Below, one piece after another: positions 1 through 7,835 of a stretch of DNA of 9,829 nt. Made by a program: the position numbers and the translations under genes. Source of the DNA: Gammaproteobacteria bacterium (GTDB lineage Bacteria; Pseudomonadota; Gammaproteobacteria; Granulosicoccales; Granulosicoccaceae); NCBI GenBank assembly GCA_020444765.1, contig JAGRHW010000120.1, forward strand, positions 1-9,829. Direction: 5' to 3'. Position 1 is the stretch's first letter. The number at the start of each line of letters is the position of its first letter. The notes under the pieces were generated by a model. The model was not told the DNA's origin, did not search any database, and was given only the letters and a program-made list of their open reading frames with translations.

Positions 1-1699
1 TCGCCAGATCCTCACCGCCGCCCTCGTTGAGGATATCGGTCTCGCAGCGAACCAGTCTCTCGCGCAATCCGGCAAGCTCAGCGGCGCGTTTTTCGATACC
101 GTCCAGGGCTTGCGGGTCGTTTGTCCGCGCTTCCTTCAACAAAGCCTGCAGCGTCGATTCGGCCAGCTTGAACGCTCCCTGTAGACTCGACAGTTGCGTC
201 TGATAGCCGTCCAGGTCTTTCCTGAATTGCTCCCGCTGCAGCAAGCGGGCCTGTTGCAAGGCTAAGGCCTTGTGCCAGGCTTCAAGCTGTTGTTCGGTGG
301 ACTGACCGGCCTCGCCCGGCGGCAAGGTTTCGGCGAGCTTGCCGTGTAACTGCCCAAAAGCCGCAAGATCCTGTTCCAGAACGACGACTCTGGTGCGCAA
401 ATCCAGTAAATCATCACGCCTTTCGAAGGCCTGAACAATCTGCGCGAGCTGTTGCATCGCCTGCCCGGGGTCGTGGTATTCATCAAGCCCGGAACCGGCA
501 ACCGCCTCCTGCCAGGCCTTTGACCACTGTTTTTCGGCGGCTTCCGCTTCACTCAGCTCGACGGTCACCTTGTGCAAACGATCACTGAACTCGTCCAGCC
601 GGCTTTGCATCGTCGCCAATGTCCGCGCCGCGCTGTCGAGTTTCTCGAGTCGCGATTCCGCGCTGAGCAGCAACGGTTCGAGCAGGGTTTCGGAATCTCC
701 CTGGCGTTCCGGCAATGCATCGGTCAGGGACTCAATCAGACCGGCGCGTTGTCGTTCCTGCAGCGCCAGTTGACTTTGCAGGGACTCAACGTCCTCTGCC
801 AGCCGGCGGACCTTTTCAAGATCTTCCAGCCAAACCGACATCTCCGCCGGCGGCAGAGGTTCGATGCCGCTGATCGCCCAGAGCGCCTGCCACTCGGTTT
901 GCAACTGCAACCGCTGTTGTTCGCAGGCATCGACCTCGATAGCACATTCGTCAAGTTTACGTTGACTGACTTTCAGGGATCCATCCAGTTGCTCCAGCCG
1001 CGTCACCTCCCCGGCCTCGCGACGCAGCTGATCGGCAATCCGGTCCGCCAGCGACAACCGTTCCTCGAAAGCCTGTGGTAAGGGTCTGGCCGGGTCGAGT
1101 TGTCCGGCCTGCTCGCTGACATCGCGGCCATCCAGCCAGCTTTGCCGGATCAACGACCAGGCCTGGTCCCGCTCGGCGCGGGTTTCCTGCAATTGCTGTT
1201 CGCTCGGCAATGTTATGCCTTGTTTGACAAGTCTGACACTGGTTTCGGTTTGTTCGATTTCCTGCGAGATCTGCCACTGGTTTTCCGTCAGGATCTGCTG
1301 TTTTTGTGCCAGTCCGGCAAAGTCTTTTTCGAAACGCTTTATGGTATCGCGCTGTGGCACGGCGAGTGTCAGAGCTGCCTGCGGCTCGCCGTGCCACAGC
1401 GTCAAAGCGCTGACCGCCTGCCCGGCATGACGTTTTTTATCCGCCAGCGCCGCAGCCAGCTCGCGGCATTGCCTGTCGAGATCCCCGGCCTTGCGCGCAA
1501 GCTTTATTTTGTCCCGCAGGGCCGTAGTGTCGGGAACGGCTTCGGCGGCGACAATCTTTTCCTGCAAGCGCTGCAGGTCAAGTTCGATATCACGCCGGTT
1601 TTTTTTGTGACGATCGATATCGCCGGACAGCGACTGATACTCTTTTACAAGTCTGGAAATGGTTTGTTCACGCTCGGGAAATTCCCGCAAACGATCCAT
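1..1699 (-). CDS. YhaN/SbcC-like AAA ATPase, coiled-coil middle part (frameshifted from the N-terminal part; runs off the left edge)
   Basis: This is the continuation of the ATPase whose N-terminus lies at 1668-2795, read in the next frame. By hand translation the frame is open from just after a TGA at 1715-1717 to base 1, about 566 residues after the ATG at 1697-1699. The protein is Gln/Glu/Leu/Arg-rich coiled coil. It contains stretches typical of YhaN proteins, such as ERDQAWSLIRQSWLDG followed by PQAFEERLSLADRIADQLRR. The C-terminal Walker B and signature half is not reached, so it must lie beyond the left edge. The ATG at 1699 overlaps the upstream frame by 32 bases and has only a poor ribosome site (GAAAGACACC before it). 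Re-initiation is possible, but a frameshifted single gene is more likely. A separate C-terminal protein would lack the Walker A motif needed for ATP binding. Confidence 0.8.
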   Translation of the reverse strand, partial: MDRLREFPEREQTISRLVKEYQSLSGDIDRHKKNRRDIELDLQRLQEKIVAAEAVPDTTALRDKIKLARKAGDLDRQCRELAAALADKKRHAGQAVSALTLWHGEPQAALTLAVPQRDTIKRFEKDFAGLAQKQQILTENQWQISQEIEQTETSVRLVKQGITLPSEQQLQETRAERDQAWSLIRQSWLDGRDVSEQAGQLDPARPLPQAFEERLSLADRIADQLRREAGEVTRLEQLDGSLKVSQRKLDECAIEVDACEQQRLQLQTEWQALWAISGIEPLPPAEMSVWLEDLEKVRRLAEDVESLQSQLALQERQRAGLIESLTDALPERQGDSETLLEPLLLSAESRLEKLDSAARTLATMQSRLDEFSDRLHKVTVELSEAEAAEKQWSKAWQEAVAGSGLDEYHDPGQAMQQLAQIVQAFERRDDLLDLRTRVVVLEQDLAAFGQLHGKLAETLPPGEAGQSTEQQLEAWHKALALQQARLLQREQFRKDLDGYQTQLSSLQGAFKLAESTLQALLKEARTNDPQALDGIEKRAAELAGLRERLVRCETDILNEGGGEDLA

Positions 1700-2795
1700 G
1701 GTGTCTTTCGATCGTCAGGCCGCTTTGAATACGATCCAGCATCGCTTCCAGCGCCGCGGTTTTGTCTTCCAGCTGCTTGCGCAAACCCGGTAACTCCGTG
1801 TCGGTCTTGCGGTATACCGGCAGCATCGCATACAGTTGTTCAATGTCCGCCGCCTTGTCCAGCAGGGTTTCGTCAAGCTCGATCGACTGGATTTTCTTTT
1901 CCAGCTGATCTGCCTGCTCGCGGGTGAAAGACAGCTTGTCGCGCGATGTCTGCAGATCTGTTTCGACCTTTCTGCGTCGTTGCGAAAAGTCGGCGGCCAG
2001 TTCCGTAACGCCGTCAAGCGCCGCGAGGTTTTGCAGAATCTCCCGCCGTTCGGCAAAACGCGGCAACAATTTTCTGAAACGTTGCAACTCTTCATAACAC
2101 GAACGCGCTTCCAGCAAACGTTGCTTGATCACCGCGAGTTCCTTGCGGGTATTGTCGAACTGCTTGAACTTTTCCGTCCAGTCGCTGGCCGACAGGCTGC
2201 AGCGTCGCTGCTCGGCCTGCAACTCCCGGTATTCCCTGATGGCCTGATTGATACGCGGATTCTGACCGCCGGGTTTGAACAATTCCGCTGCCCGCCCGTC
2301 CAGATCACCGAGCATCCGGTGCAGACCGCGGGCCGCGGAAGCGGCGGAGAACAGCGCCTGACCGAGTTCACCGTGCTGATCGAGAATCTCCTGCCCGCCA
2401 CGGATCAGCGCCGCATGATCGATACCGAACAGGGATTCGAACAGTTCCCGTGGTACGCCACCAAGCCAGGGCGACAGGGTATCGTCCGGCAAGGAGTCGC
2501 CCTGCCTGTCCAGCAGGGTGTTTTTGTTGCCCTTGCGGCGGACGAATTCCAGCGATTGCCCCTGTTCGTCGAGCAATTGTCCGCCGATCCGCAGTTGCGG
2601 GTTTTTATGCAGAAAGTTGTCCCTGGTATTGCCTGGCACGCCATACAGCAAGGCATGCAACGCTCTCAGCGCGGTGCTTTTGCCGGCTTCATTGGCGCCG
2701 CTGATAATATGCAAGCCCGTACCGTCCGCGCCGAATTCCAGCACCCGGTCGGTGAAGTTGCCGAAAGCCTGCAGATCAAGCTGACGGATTCTCAT
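1668..2795 (-). CDS. YhaN/SbcC-like AAA ATPase, N-terminal part with Walker A
   Basis: This is the N-terminal 375 residues of a large ABC/SMC-like ATPase, the partner of the exonuclease just upstream. It probably drives DNA-end processing in double-strand-break repair, as SbcC or Rad50 does with SbcD or Mre11. The start MRIRQLDLQAFGNFTD is the usual family opening. Walker A is G33-ANEA-GKST41. The segment SLFGIDHAALIRGG followed by LGQALFSA resembles the YhaN subgroup more than classical SbcC. From about residue 185 the protein becomes coiled coil. The start codon overlaps the exonuclease stop (ATGA, 2792-2795) and GGAG (2803-2806) lies 7 bases upstream, which implies translational coupling. 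The frame ends in an out-of-frame tail at 1668, while the coiled coil continues in another frame from about 1700 to base 1. Dropping one A from the AAA at 1706-1708 would join the two parts. The family assignment is secure; whether the gene is functional is not. Confidence 0.88.
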   Translation of the reverse strand: MRIRQLDLQAFGNFTDRVLEFGADGTGLHIISGANEAGKSTALRALHALLYGVPGNTRDNFLHKNPQLRIGGQLLDEQGQSLEFVRRKGNKNTLLDRQGDSLPDDTLSPWLGGVPRELFESLFGIDHAALIRGGQEILDQHGELGQALFSAASAARGLHRMLGDLDGRAAELFKPGGQNPRINQAIREYRELQAEQRRCSLSASDWTEKFKQFDNTRKELAVIKQRLLEARSCYEELQRFRKLLPRFAERREILQNLAALDGVTELAADFSQRRRKVETDLQTSRDKLSFTREQADQLEKKIQSIELDETLLDKAADIEQLYAMLPVYRKTDTELPGLRKQLEDKTAALEAMLDRIQSGLTIERHHGSFAGISRA

Positions 2796-4054
2796 CCATC
2801 CGCTCCGGACTCGGTCAGCAATCCGCTCAGCAGATTCTCAACTTCGTCGAACAGGACTTGCAGGCTGGCGGGGTCATCCAGATCCGGTGCCGCTCCGGCA
2901 AGCGCCTCGTGCGGCAGTTTTTTTACCAGGCTGTCGATTTCAGCTTGTACCAAAGCCGCCGCTCCGTCATCACTGCGCAAGGTGTTGATATAGGCCAGCA
3001 GATCGCTGAACGCCGCGTCGCGAACCGCCAGTGTTTCGGCATCGGGCGTCGGTCCGGTGTTGATTTCGATTTTCTGCAGCCAGACGCCCGGCGCTCCAAC
3101 GGCGTTGGCACGTGAACGGCATTCCGTCTCCAGGGCCCTCCGTTCACGAAACAGTTGCCTGTGCAGATCGCTTTGCCCGTGCAAAACCCAGCGCAGGGCC
3201 AGCGATCGGCCATCCGCGTTTTTTACCGCCTGCTCAAGGACCGTGTCGAAGCGATCGAGTACATCGTCCAGGGAATCGCAGCCGCTGATATCGGTTTCGC
3301 AGCGCTGCCAGCGCAACACATCGAGATGGATTGCCTCGAGCGAAACCTCATGTTTGTCCCCGACCCTGACCAGCGTGCAGCCTTTCGGTCCCTCCTCACG
3401 GATATGCCGGCCCTGGATATTGCCCGGAAAAACTATCCACGGATCTTCGCTGATCAGCTCGCGCTTGTGCACATGCCCGAGCGCCCAGTAATCGTAGCCG
3501 CGGGATTTGAGGTCATCGACGCTGCACGGCGCATAGGGCTCGTGCCCCGGCTTGCCGTTGAGGCAGGTATGCAGCATGCCGATATTGAAAAAACCCGGCA
3601 GCGCGTCCGGATAGCCGCGCACCAGATTGTCCCTGACCGCACTGGTGGCAAAACCCTGACCGTGCACGGCACAGCCGAGGTCCTCGAAGCGAACGGTTTC
3701 GGCAGCGGCGGTGTCGAACAGCGTGACATTATCGGGCAGGCGCAACGAGCGGGTCAGCCGGCTTTGGGCATCGTGGTTGCCGGAAATGATGCAGACGCGA
3801 ATACCGGCGCTTCGCAGTTCATTCATGCGATTGACAAAATACAGGCCGGTATTGTAATCGGGCCAGTCGCCGTCGTAGAGATCGCCGCTCAACAGAACCA
3901 GCGCGACACGTTTTTCCAGGGCGAGCGAGATAAGCTTATCGAAGGCACGGCGGGTGGCGCGGCGGATTTCCTCGACCGGCGCACCCTCGTAGCGTTCGAG
4001 TCCGTGCAAGGGACTGTCGAGATGCAGATCGGCGGCGTGAATAAACTCGAACAT
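2792..4054 (-). CDS. YhaO/SbcD-like metallophosphoesterase (DNA repair exonuclease subunit)
   Basis: This 420-residue calcineurin-like phosphoesterase of the Mre11/SbcD/YhaO group is probably a metal-dependent nuclease acting on DNA ends in the cytoplasm. All expected metal-ligand motifs are present: D9-L-H11 in AADLHLDSP, G57-D58-LYD, G92-NHD95, H162 in GMLHTC, and G193-H194-V-H196. They are followed by FPGNIQGRH (209-217), typical of the family. The C-terminal 200 residues are the less conserved domain that would dock on the ATPase. The start is bounded upstream by an in-frame TAA two codons before the ATG, and no strong Shine-Dalgarno is visible. It is the first gene of a two-gene unit with the ATPase (4-base overlap) and diverges from the B12 operon. 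The YhaO label rather than SbcD rests on the partner's YhaN-like sequence. The nuclease activity is inferred from family. Confidence 0.93.
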   Translation of the reverse strand: MFEFIHAADLHLDSPLHGLERYEGAPVEEIRRATRRAFDKLISLALEKRVALVLLSGDLYDGDWPDYNTGLYFVNRMNELRSAGIRVCIISGNHDAQSRLTRSLRLPDNVTLFDTAAAETVRFEDLGCAVHGQGFATSAVRDNLVRGYPDALPGFFNIGMLHTCLNGKPGHEPYAPCSVDDLKSRGYDYWALGHVHKRELISEDPWIVFPGNIQGRHIREEGPKGCTLVRVGDKHEVSLEAIHLDVLRWQRCETDISGCDSLDDVLDRFDTVLEQAVKNADGRSLALRWVLHGQSDLHRQLFRERRALETECRSRANAVGAPGVWLQKIEINTGPTPDAETLAVRDAAFSDLLAYINTLRSDDGAAALVQAEIDSLVKKLPHEALAGAAPDLDDPASLQVLFDEVENLLSGLLTESGADG

Positions 4055-4161
4055 ACTTTAGTATCCGGGGTATTTTCCGGCGGCTCTCGTCCGGTTCTCC
4101 AAATCGCGCAGTTTAGCATAGCAGGGATCGGCATAGCCCGCGCGGCAAAATCCGCCGTCTC

Positions 4162-4190
4162 TAGGCAAAGCGTCAAATCTCGGTTACTAT
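4162..4190 (+). promoter_or_regulatory. Candidate sigma-70 promoter of the B12 operon
   Basis: A TAGGCA box (4162-4167) and a TACTAT box (4185-4190) are 17 bases apart, each matching 4 of 6 consensus positions. Transcription would start near 4197, just before the first riboswitch stem at 4204, which is the position expected for a promoter feeding this element. The match is weak and rests mainly on position. Confidence 0.4.
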
Positions 4191-4200
4191 GGCGCCCACA

Positions 4201-4391
4201 ACCGAAACGGTCCCGCAAGGGTTGGCAGCCACAGGCTGTCAGAGGGAACGGGGTGAGACGCATCGTCGACTCCCCGACTGCCCCCGCAACTGTAAACGGC
4301 GAGCTTGCATCACGTTTGGCCACTGGCGTTAAGAAACGCCGGGAAGGCCGATGCCGGTGACGACCCGTAAGTCAGGAGACCTGCCGTTTCA
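4201..4391 (+). ncRNA. Cobalamin (AdoCbl) riboswitch
   Basis: This is a cis-acting RNA aptamer that binds adenosylcobalamin or related corrinoids and lowers expression of the downstream uptake genes. Several conserved elements appear in the right order. GAAACGG (4204-4210) pairs perfectly with CCGTTTC (4384-4390) as the closing stem. AGAGGGAA and GGGGTGAGAC follow near 4241-4259. The core CCCGCAACTGTAA is at 4283-4295. A variable hairpin GGCGTT-AAGA-AACGCC spans 4325-4340 and leads into CGGGAAGG. The B12 box AAGTCAGGAGACCTGCC is at 4369-4385. It lies upstream of btuB and on the same strand, with 172 bases between the aptamer and the start codon for an expression platform. The class call is secure; the ligand preference is not resolved. 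Confidence 0.95.
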
Positions 4392-4563
4392 GCGTCACGA
4401 TTCTTCCGGACGGGGTCTTTCCGGCAGAGCGGACTACCGTAGCTGACGCGAACTGATCGGACATAAGCATACGATCGGGAACGACAGGCGGAATCCGCAC
4501 CACGAACCTCGCTTCCCCACGTACGGCCTGTCCGGGTTTTGTTTTTCGGACGCGGCTTGCACA
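4392..4563 (+). promoter_or_regulatory. Leader between riboswitch and btuB (candidate expression platform)
   Basis: This untranslated stretch lies between the aptamer and the btuB start. GACAGGC (4483-4489) can pair perfectly with GCCTGTC (4526-4532), directly before the T-rich tract CGGGTTTTGTTTTT (4533-4546), which is terminator-like though with a long loop. Two other stems exclude it. GCGG/CCGC (4488-4498) uses part of its left arm, and GTCCG/CGGAC (4530-4551) uses part of its right arm and loops out the T tract. No clear Shine-Dalgarno precedes the btuB ATG. The arrangement fits ligand-controlled termination or translation control, but the switching mechanism is inferred. Confidence 0.45.
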
Positions 4564-6579
4564 ATGGCTCGACTTTATCTCTCGCTCACGATGACTCCGG
4601 CGCTCGCGGCGGCGGCACTGTTGTTGCCAGCCACTCCGGCACGGGCCGATGTCGACCAGCTGCCGCCTGTCGAAGTTCTCGGCCAGGCCGACGACACCAC
4701 CGTCCGCACCGGCGAGGTGATCGAGCAGGAAACCACCGGCTTCGCCAGTCATATCGGCAAACCGGAGTTGCAACGCGGCGGCCTGTCGCTGGGTGAACTC
4801 ATCGACCGGCAGGCCGGCGCCCAGGTTCGTGAATCCGGTGGTTTTGGCGGCTATAGCGAAATCAGCCTGCGCGGCGCCGGCAGTGAACAGGTCATGGTCT
4901 ATCTCGACGGCCTGCTGCTGAATGACGGCGCCGGCGGCGGATTCGACTTTTCCACACTGGACATGTCACAACTTGCCGCGGTGGATATCTACCGCGGCAG
5001 CACACCGCAACAGCTTGGCAAAGCCTCGTTCGGCGGCGCGGTCAATCTCCGCACGCTGCAGCAGTCCGACGCAAGCAAATTCAGGCTGTCATCGACGCTT
5101 GGCGACTTCGGCACACAAAAAATTTCCTCACAGATTTCCGGCACACGCGGCCAGCTGGACGGTTTGCTGGCGCTTGGTTACGCGCGCAGCGACAATGATT
5201 TCGAATTCCTCAACGACAATGGCACGCAATACAACCCTGACGATGATGAAACGCAAAAGCGCCATAATGCAGCTGTTGACCAGCGCTCCGCCCTGCTGAA
5301 ATCCGGCTGGCGGATTTCCACCGACAACCGTCTGGACGCAAGCCTGCAGGTTTTCGACAAGGAGCAGGAAATCCCGGACTGGAACAATCATCCCGCTGCG
5401 GCTGCAACCTTTGCCAACCGCAACTGGCAAATCCGAACAAAACTTACCGCCGACCGGTTTTTATCCCCGGCGGTCAATTCTGCGACGGAGATTCATCTGT
5501 CAAAGAAAAAGGAAACTTACGACGATCGGGGAAATTCCGTCGGTCTCGGCGCACAATACGATAGAAATACAACCACGACACAGGGTTTGAAAAGCTATCT
5601 GGAATGGGTCGGCGAGAATGCGACCAGCGGCGTCAATCTCAGCCTGCGCGAAGAACAATACACACGCGACGATTTGCTGGAACAACACTCCGCCGACGAG
5701 AGCCGGCGCCTGTCGGCCAGCCTCGGTCTGCAAAGCAATCTGTTTTTCGCTGAGGAAAAATGGCTGCTTTCGCCGTCCTTCCGTTATCAATGGTTTCGCA
5801 CCCGTTACCGGCCCGACGAAACCTCAGCGCTCGAACGCAACACGGAAGCTTTCGGCAAGCCGCAACTCGGCCTCAAATACCGCTGGAGCGATGCGCTAAC
5901 GTTCAAATCCAACCTCGGCGCCTATATCCGCGAGCCGGGTTTTTACGAACTTTACGGCGATCGCGGCCTGTTTCTCGGCAACAGCGAACTGAAGCCCGAA
6001 CAGGGTCGCAATATCGATATCGGCGCGGAGTGGGCCAAACAACGGCCATTTGCAAGTGTCGCATTCGCGCGTTTGCAAACCAGTCTTTGGCACAACGAAA
6101 TCGATGACATGATCACCCGCACCTACGATGCCCGTGGCATCGGCAAGTCGCAGAATATCGCTGCTGCACGCCTGCGCGGCGCGGAGCTGTCGCTACTGGT
6201 CGAGCTCATCAACGGTATCGAAGTCAGCACCAGCCTGACCCTGCAGGACCCGGAAAACCGCTCCGGCAACGCAGCTTTTCGCGGTAAAACCCTGCCCGGC
6301 CGGGCCGGCGAAAGTTTTTTCGCCAGTCTGAGTATTCCGCTCGAAAACTGGACTCTGCTCTACGAACTGGACATACAGCAGGAACGCTTTTACGACTCCG
6401 CCAACCTGCTGCCGGCCAAAGACAAACAGCTGCACAACCTGAAAATCTCGCGCGATTTTGGCAGGAAATTTCATTTCGCGCTGGAACTAAAAAATATCGG
6501 CGATCAGGCGGTCGAGGATTTCAACGGCTACCCGAAACCCGGCCGGGCCTGGTACCTGTCATTGAGTTACAACCACTAG
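4564..6579 (+). CDS. btuB: TonB-dependent outer-membrane cobalamin receptor BtuB
   Basis: This 671-residue protein is the outer-membrane gate for vitamin B12, which it imports using proton-motive force relayed by TonB-ExbBD. Residues 1-28 form a signal peptide with a hydrophobic Ala/Leu core and an ARA cleavage site before D29. A TonB-box-like segment (PPVEVLG, 34-40) follows. The plug domain (about 45-165) carries ISLRGAGSEQVMVYLDG (100-116) and VDIYRGSTPQQLGKASFGGA (140-159). The remainder is beta-barrel with alternating polar/aromatic strands, ending in YPKPGRAWYLSLSYNH, close to the usual BtuB C-terminus but ending in His rather than Phe. It is somewhat longer than E. coli BtuB. Cobalamin specificity comes from the riboswitch just upstream and the btuFCD genes downstream. 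The ATG chosen gives a complete signal peptide; its ribosome site is weak. The frame is intact. Confidence 0.93.
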   Translation: MARLYLSLTMTPALAAAALLLPATPARADVDQLPPVEVLGQADDTTVRTGEVIEQETTGFASHIGKPELQRGGLSLGELIDRQAGAQVRESGGFGGYSEISLRGAGSEQVMVYLDGLLLNDGAGGGFDFSTLDMSQLAAVDIYRGSTPQQLGKASFGGAVNLRTLQQSDASKFRLSSTLGDFGTQKISSQISGTRGQLDGLLALGYARSDNDFEFLNDNGTQYNPDDDETQKRHNAAVDQRSALLKSGWRISTDNRLDASLQVFDKEQEIPDWNNHPAAAATFANRNWQIRTKLTADRFLSPAVNSATEIHLSKKKETYDDRGNSVGLGAQYDRNTTTTQGLKSYLEWVGENATSGVNLSLREEQYTRDDLLEQHSADESRRLSASLGLQSNLFFAEEKWLLSPSFRYQWFRTRYRPDETSALERNTEAFGKPQLGLKYRWSDALTFKSNLGAYIREPGFYELYGDRGLFLGNSELKPEQGRNIDIGAEWAKQRPFASVAFARLQTSLWHNEIDDMITRTYDARGIGKSQNIAAARLRGAELSLLVELINGIEVSTSLTLQDPENRSGNAAFRGKTLPGRAGESFFASLSIPLENWTLLYELDIQQERFYDSANLLPAKDKQLHNLKISRDFGRKFHFALELKNIGDQAVEDFNGYPKPGRAWYLSLSYNH

Positions 6580-6595
6580 CACGCAAAGAGGCATT

Positions 6596-7819
6596 ATGAA
6601 AACACCTTCAGCCAGACACACGTCCATAAACAAAATATCCCGCTGGAGCGGACTTGCAATATTATCCACATCGTTGCTGATCAGCGCCTGTAGCAGCGAC
6701 TCTGACGATGATGAGCCGGACCTCGTACAGGGAGAAGGCGTCGCGATCGTTGCAACCGTGGCGGCGGATTATACATCAGGGGCGCACGCTTCGATCCAGA
6801 CCGGCACGCCGATTACCGTGACGGAAAATCTTGCGCCGACGATTTCCGATATCACGGTCGCCGCACATGGTGATTATTTTTACCGTATCGAGCGTTTTAA
6901 CAGCGATAACGTGACAAAGTTTTCCTTCGATGCGCCCGCCACACCGATCTGGCAATTCTCGACGCTGGATGCCGGTGAAGAAGGTTCTGGTAATCCGCAG
7001 GGGATGATCTTCCTCAACGACAACAAGGCCTATATACCGCGTTACGGTAAAAACACCCTCTGGATCGTCAATCCGTCAGCGACCTCGCAAGAGGAATTCA
7101 AGATCGGCGAGATCGATCTGTCGGCTTATGACAGCAACGGCGACATAGTCGAAATGAGCCCGGCGGCGATCGTCGGCGACAAGCTGTTTATCGCCATGCA
7201 GCGTCTCGATCCGGGTTACGTTCCGGGCGACGCCTATGTCGCAGTGATCGATACCAACACCGATACCGAGATTAATACCGGCAATAACGCGGATTTCATG
7301 GGCATACTGCTGCCGCTCAAAAACCCGACCTCCATTGAAGCCGACGAAACCGGCATGTTGTATGTGCAAAGCCCGGGTAAATACGGTTTTGGCGGCGAAC
7401 CCAACGAGTACAGCGGCGGTATTGCGACCATCGATCCGGATACCTTCGAAACCGCGCTGCTGGTTGATGACGGCGACGCCGACAATCATCCCTTCGGCCA
7501 GATCACCGGTGTGGAGATCGTCTCCTCCGGCAAGGGCTATCTGATCGCCCAGCATGGTTTTGGCGACAGCGCGCTGCACGCCTTCAATCCACTGACCGGC
7601 GTAGTCGATGAACAGGCGCTGAGCGGTCTGAGCGGCGTTAATATCAGCGGACTTGCAGCCGACAGCAACGAACGCCTGTGGGTCGGCACCGGCGCCAGCG
7701 ATACCGATTCCGCGGCGATCCGTCTGATCGACAGCACCAGCGACAGCCTGATCGATGCACCGATCGAACTGTCCCTGAACCCGATCACGATCGTTTTTGA
7801 CAGCACGCTTGCGCCTTAG
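6596..7819 (+). CDS. Predicted outer-membrane beta-propeller-like lipoprotein of the B12 operon (BtuG-like candidate)
   Basis: I do not recognise a named family for this 407-residue protein. It begins with a basic n-region and a hydrophobic stretch (about 18-30), then the lipobox L-I-S-A-C32. Ser at +2 predicts outer-membrane sorting by Lol. A very acidic linker follows (SDSDDDEPD, 34-42). The rest repeats units of about 45-60 residues, each with a G/A-hydrophobic strand followed by a xVID/xTID-type strand: NPQGMIFL...LWIVNP (133-160), AAIVGDKLFIA...VAVID (190-219), PTSIEADETGMLYV...ATIDP (244-281), ITGVEIV...LHAFNP (303-332) and ISGLAAD...IRLID (350-379). This is the pattern of YncE-type beta-propellers. 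It starts 16 bases after btuB behind AGAGG (6587-6591) and is followed by btuF, so co-expression is likely. By analogy with Bacteroides BtuG it might capture corrinoid or cap BtuB. The lipoprotein call is strong, the propeller likely, and B12 binding is inference. Confidence 0.8.
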   Translation: MKTPSARHTSINKISRWSGLAILSTSLLISACSSDSDDDEPDLVQGEGVAIVATVAADYTSGAHASIQTGTPITVTENLAPTISDITVAAHGDYFYRIERFNSDNVTKFSFDAPATPIWQFSTLDAGEEGSGNPQGMIFLNDNKAYIPRYGKNTLWIVNPSATSQEEFKIGEIDLSAYDSNGDIVEMSPAAIVGDKLFIAMQRLDPGYVPGDAYVAVIDTNTDTEINTGNNADFMGILLPLKNPTSIEADETGMLYVQSPGKYGFGGEPNEYSGGIATIDPDTFETALLVDDGDADNHPFGQITGVEIVSSGKGYLIAQHGFGDSALHAFNPLTGVVDEQALSGLSGVNISGLAADSNERLWVGTGASDTDSAAIRLIDSTSDSLIDAPIELSLNPITIVFDSTLAP

Positions 7820-7835
7820 CTGCTGCGCTATACTT

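Noticed and set aside
957..1397. A minus-strand open frame of 146 codons in the same frame as the ATPase N-terminus
   Set aside because: Its Arg/Thr/Gly-rich translation has no family likeness, while the neighbouring frame gives continuous YhaN-like coiled coil through the same bases.
1100..2993. Long plus-strand open frames (1100-1927 and 1836-2993) opposite the ATPase gene
   Set aside because: They lie antisense to clear YhaN-like coding sequence, show no family motifs, and have compositions expected from the reverse reading of a GC-rich coiled-coil gene.
3155..4360. A 401-codon plus-strand open frame opposite the exonuclease gene, running into the riboswitch
   Set aside because: It is antisense to a phosphoesterase gene with all catalytic motifs and crosses the intergenic region and the aptamer. 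It has no recognisable domain.
4310..4773. Minus-strand open frames across the riboswitch and the start of btuB
   Set aside because: They cover the conserved B12 RNA elements and the btuB signal peptide in antisense, and the translations look like random Arg/Ser/Gly-rich text.
7797..7834. TTGACA and TATACT boxes as an internal promoter for btuF
   Set aside because: The hexamers are good, but the 26-base spacing is far from the 16-18 bases of a sigma-70 promoter. No better-spaced -35 was seen for the TATACT.
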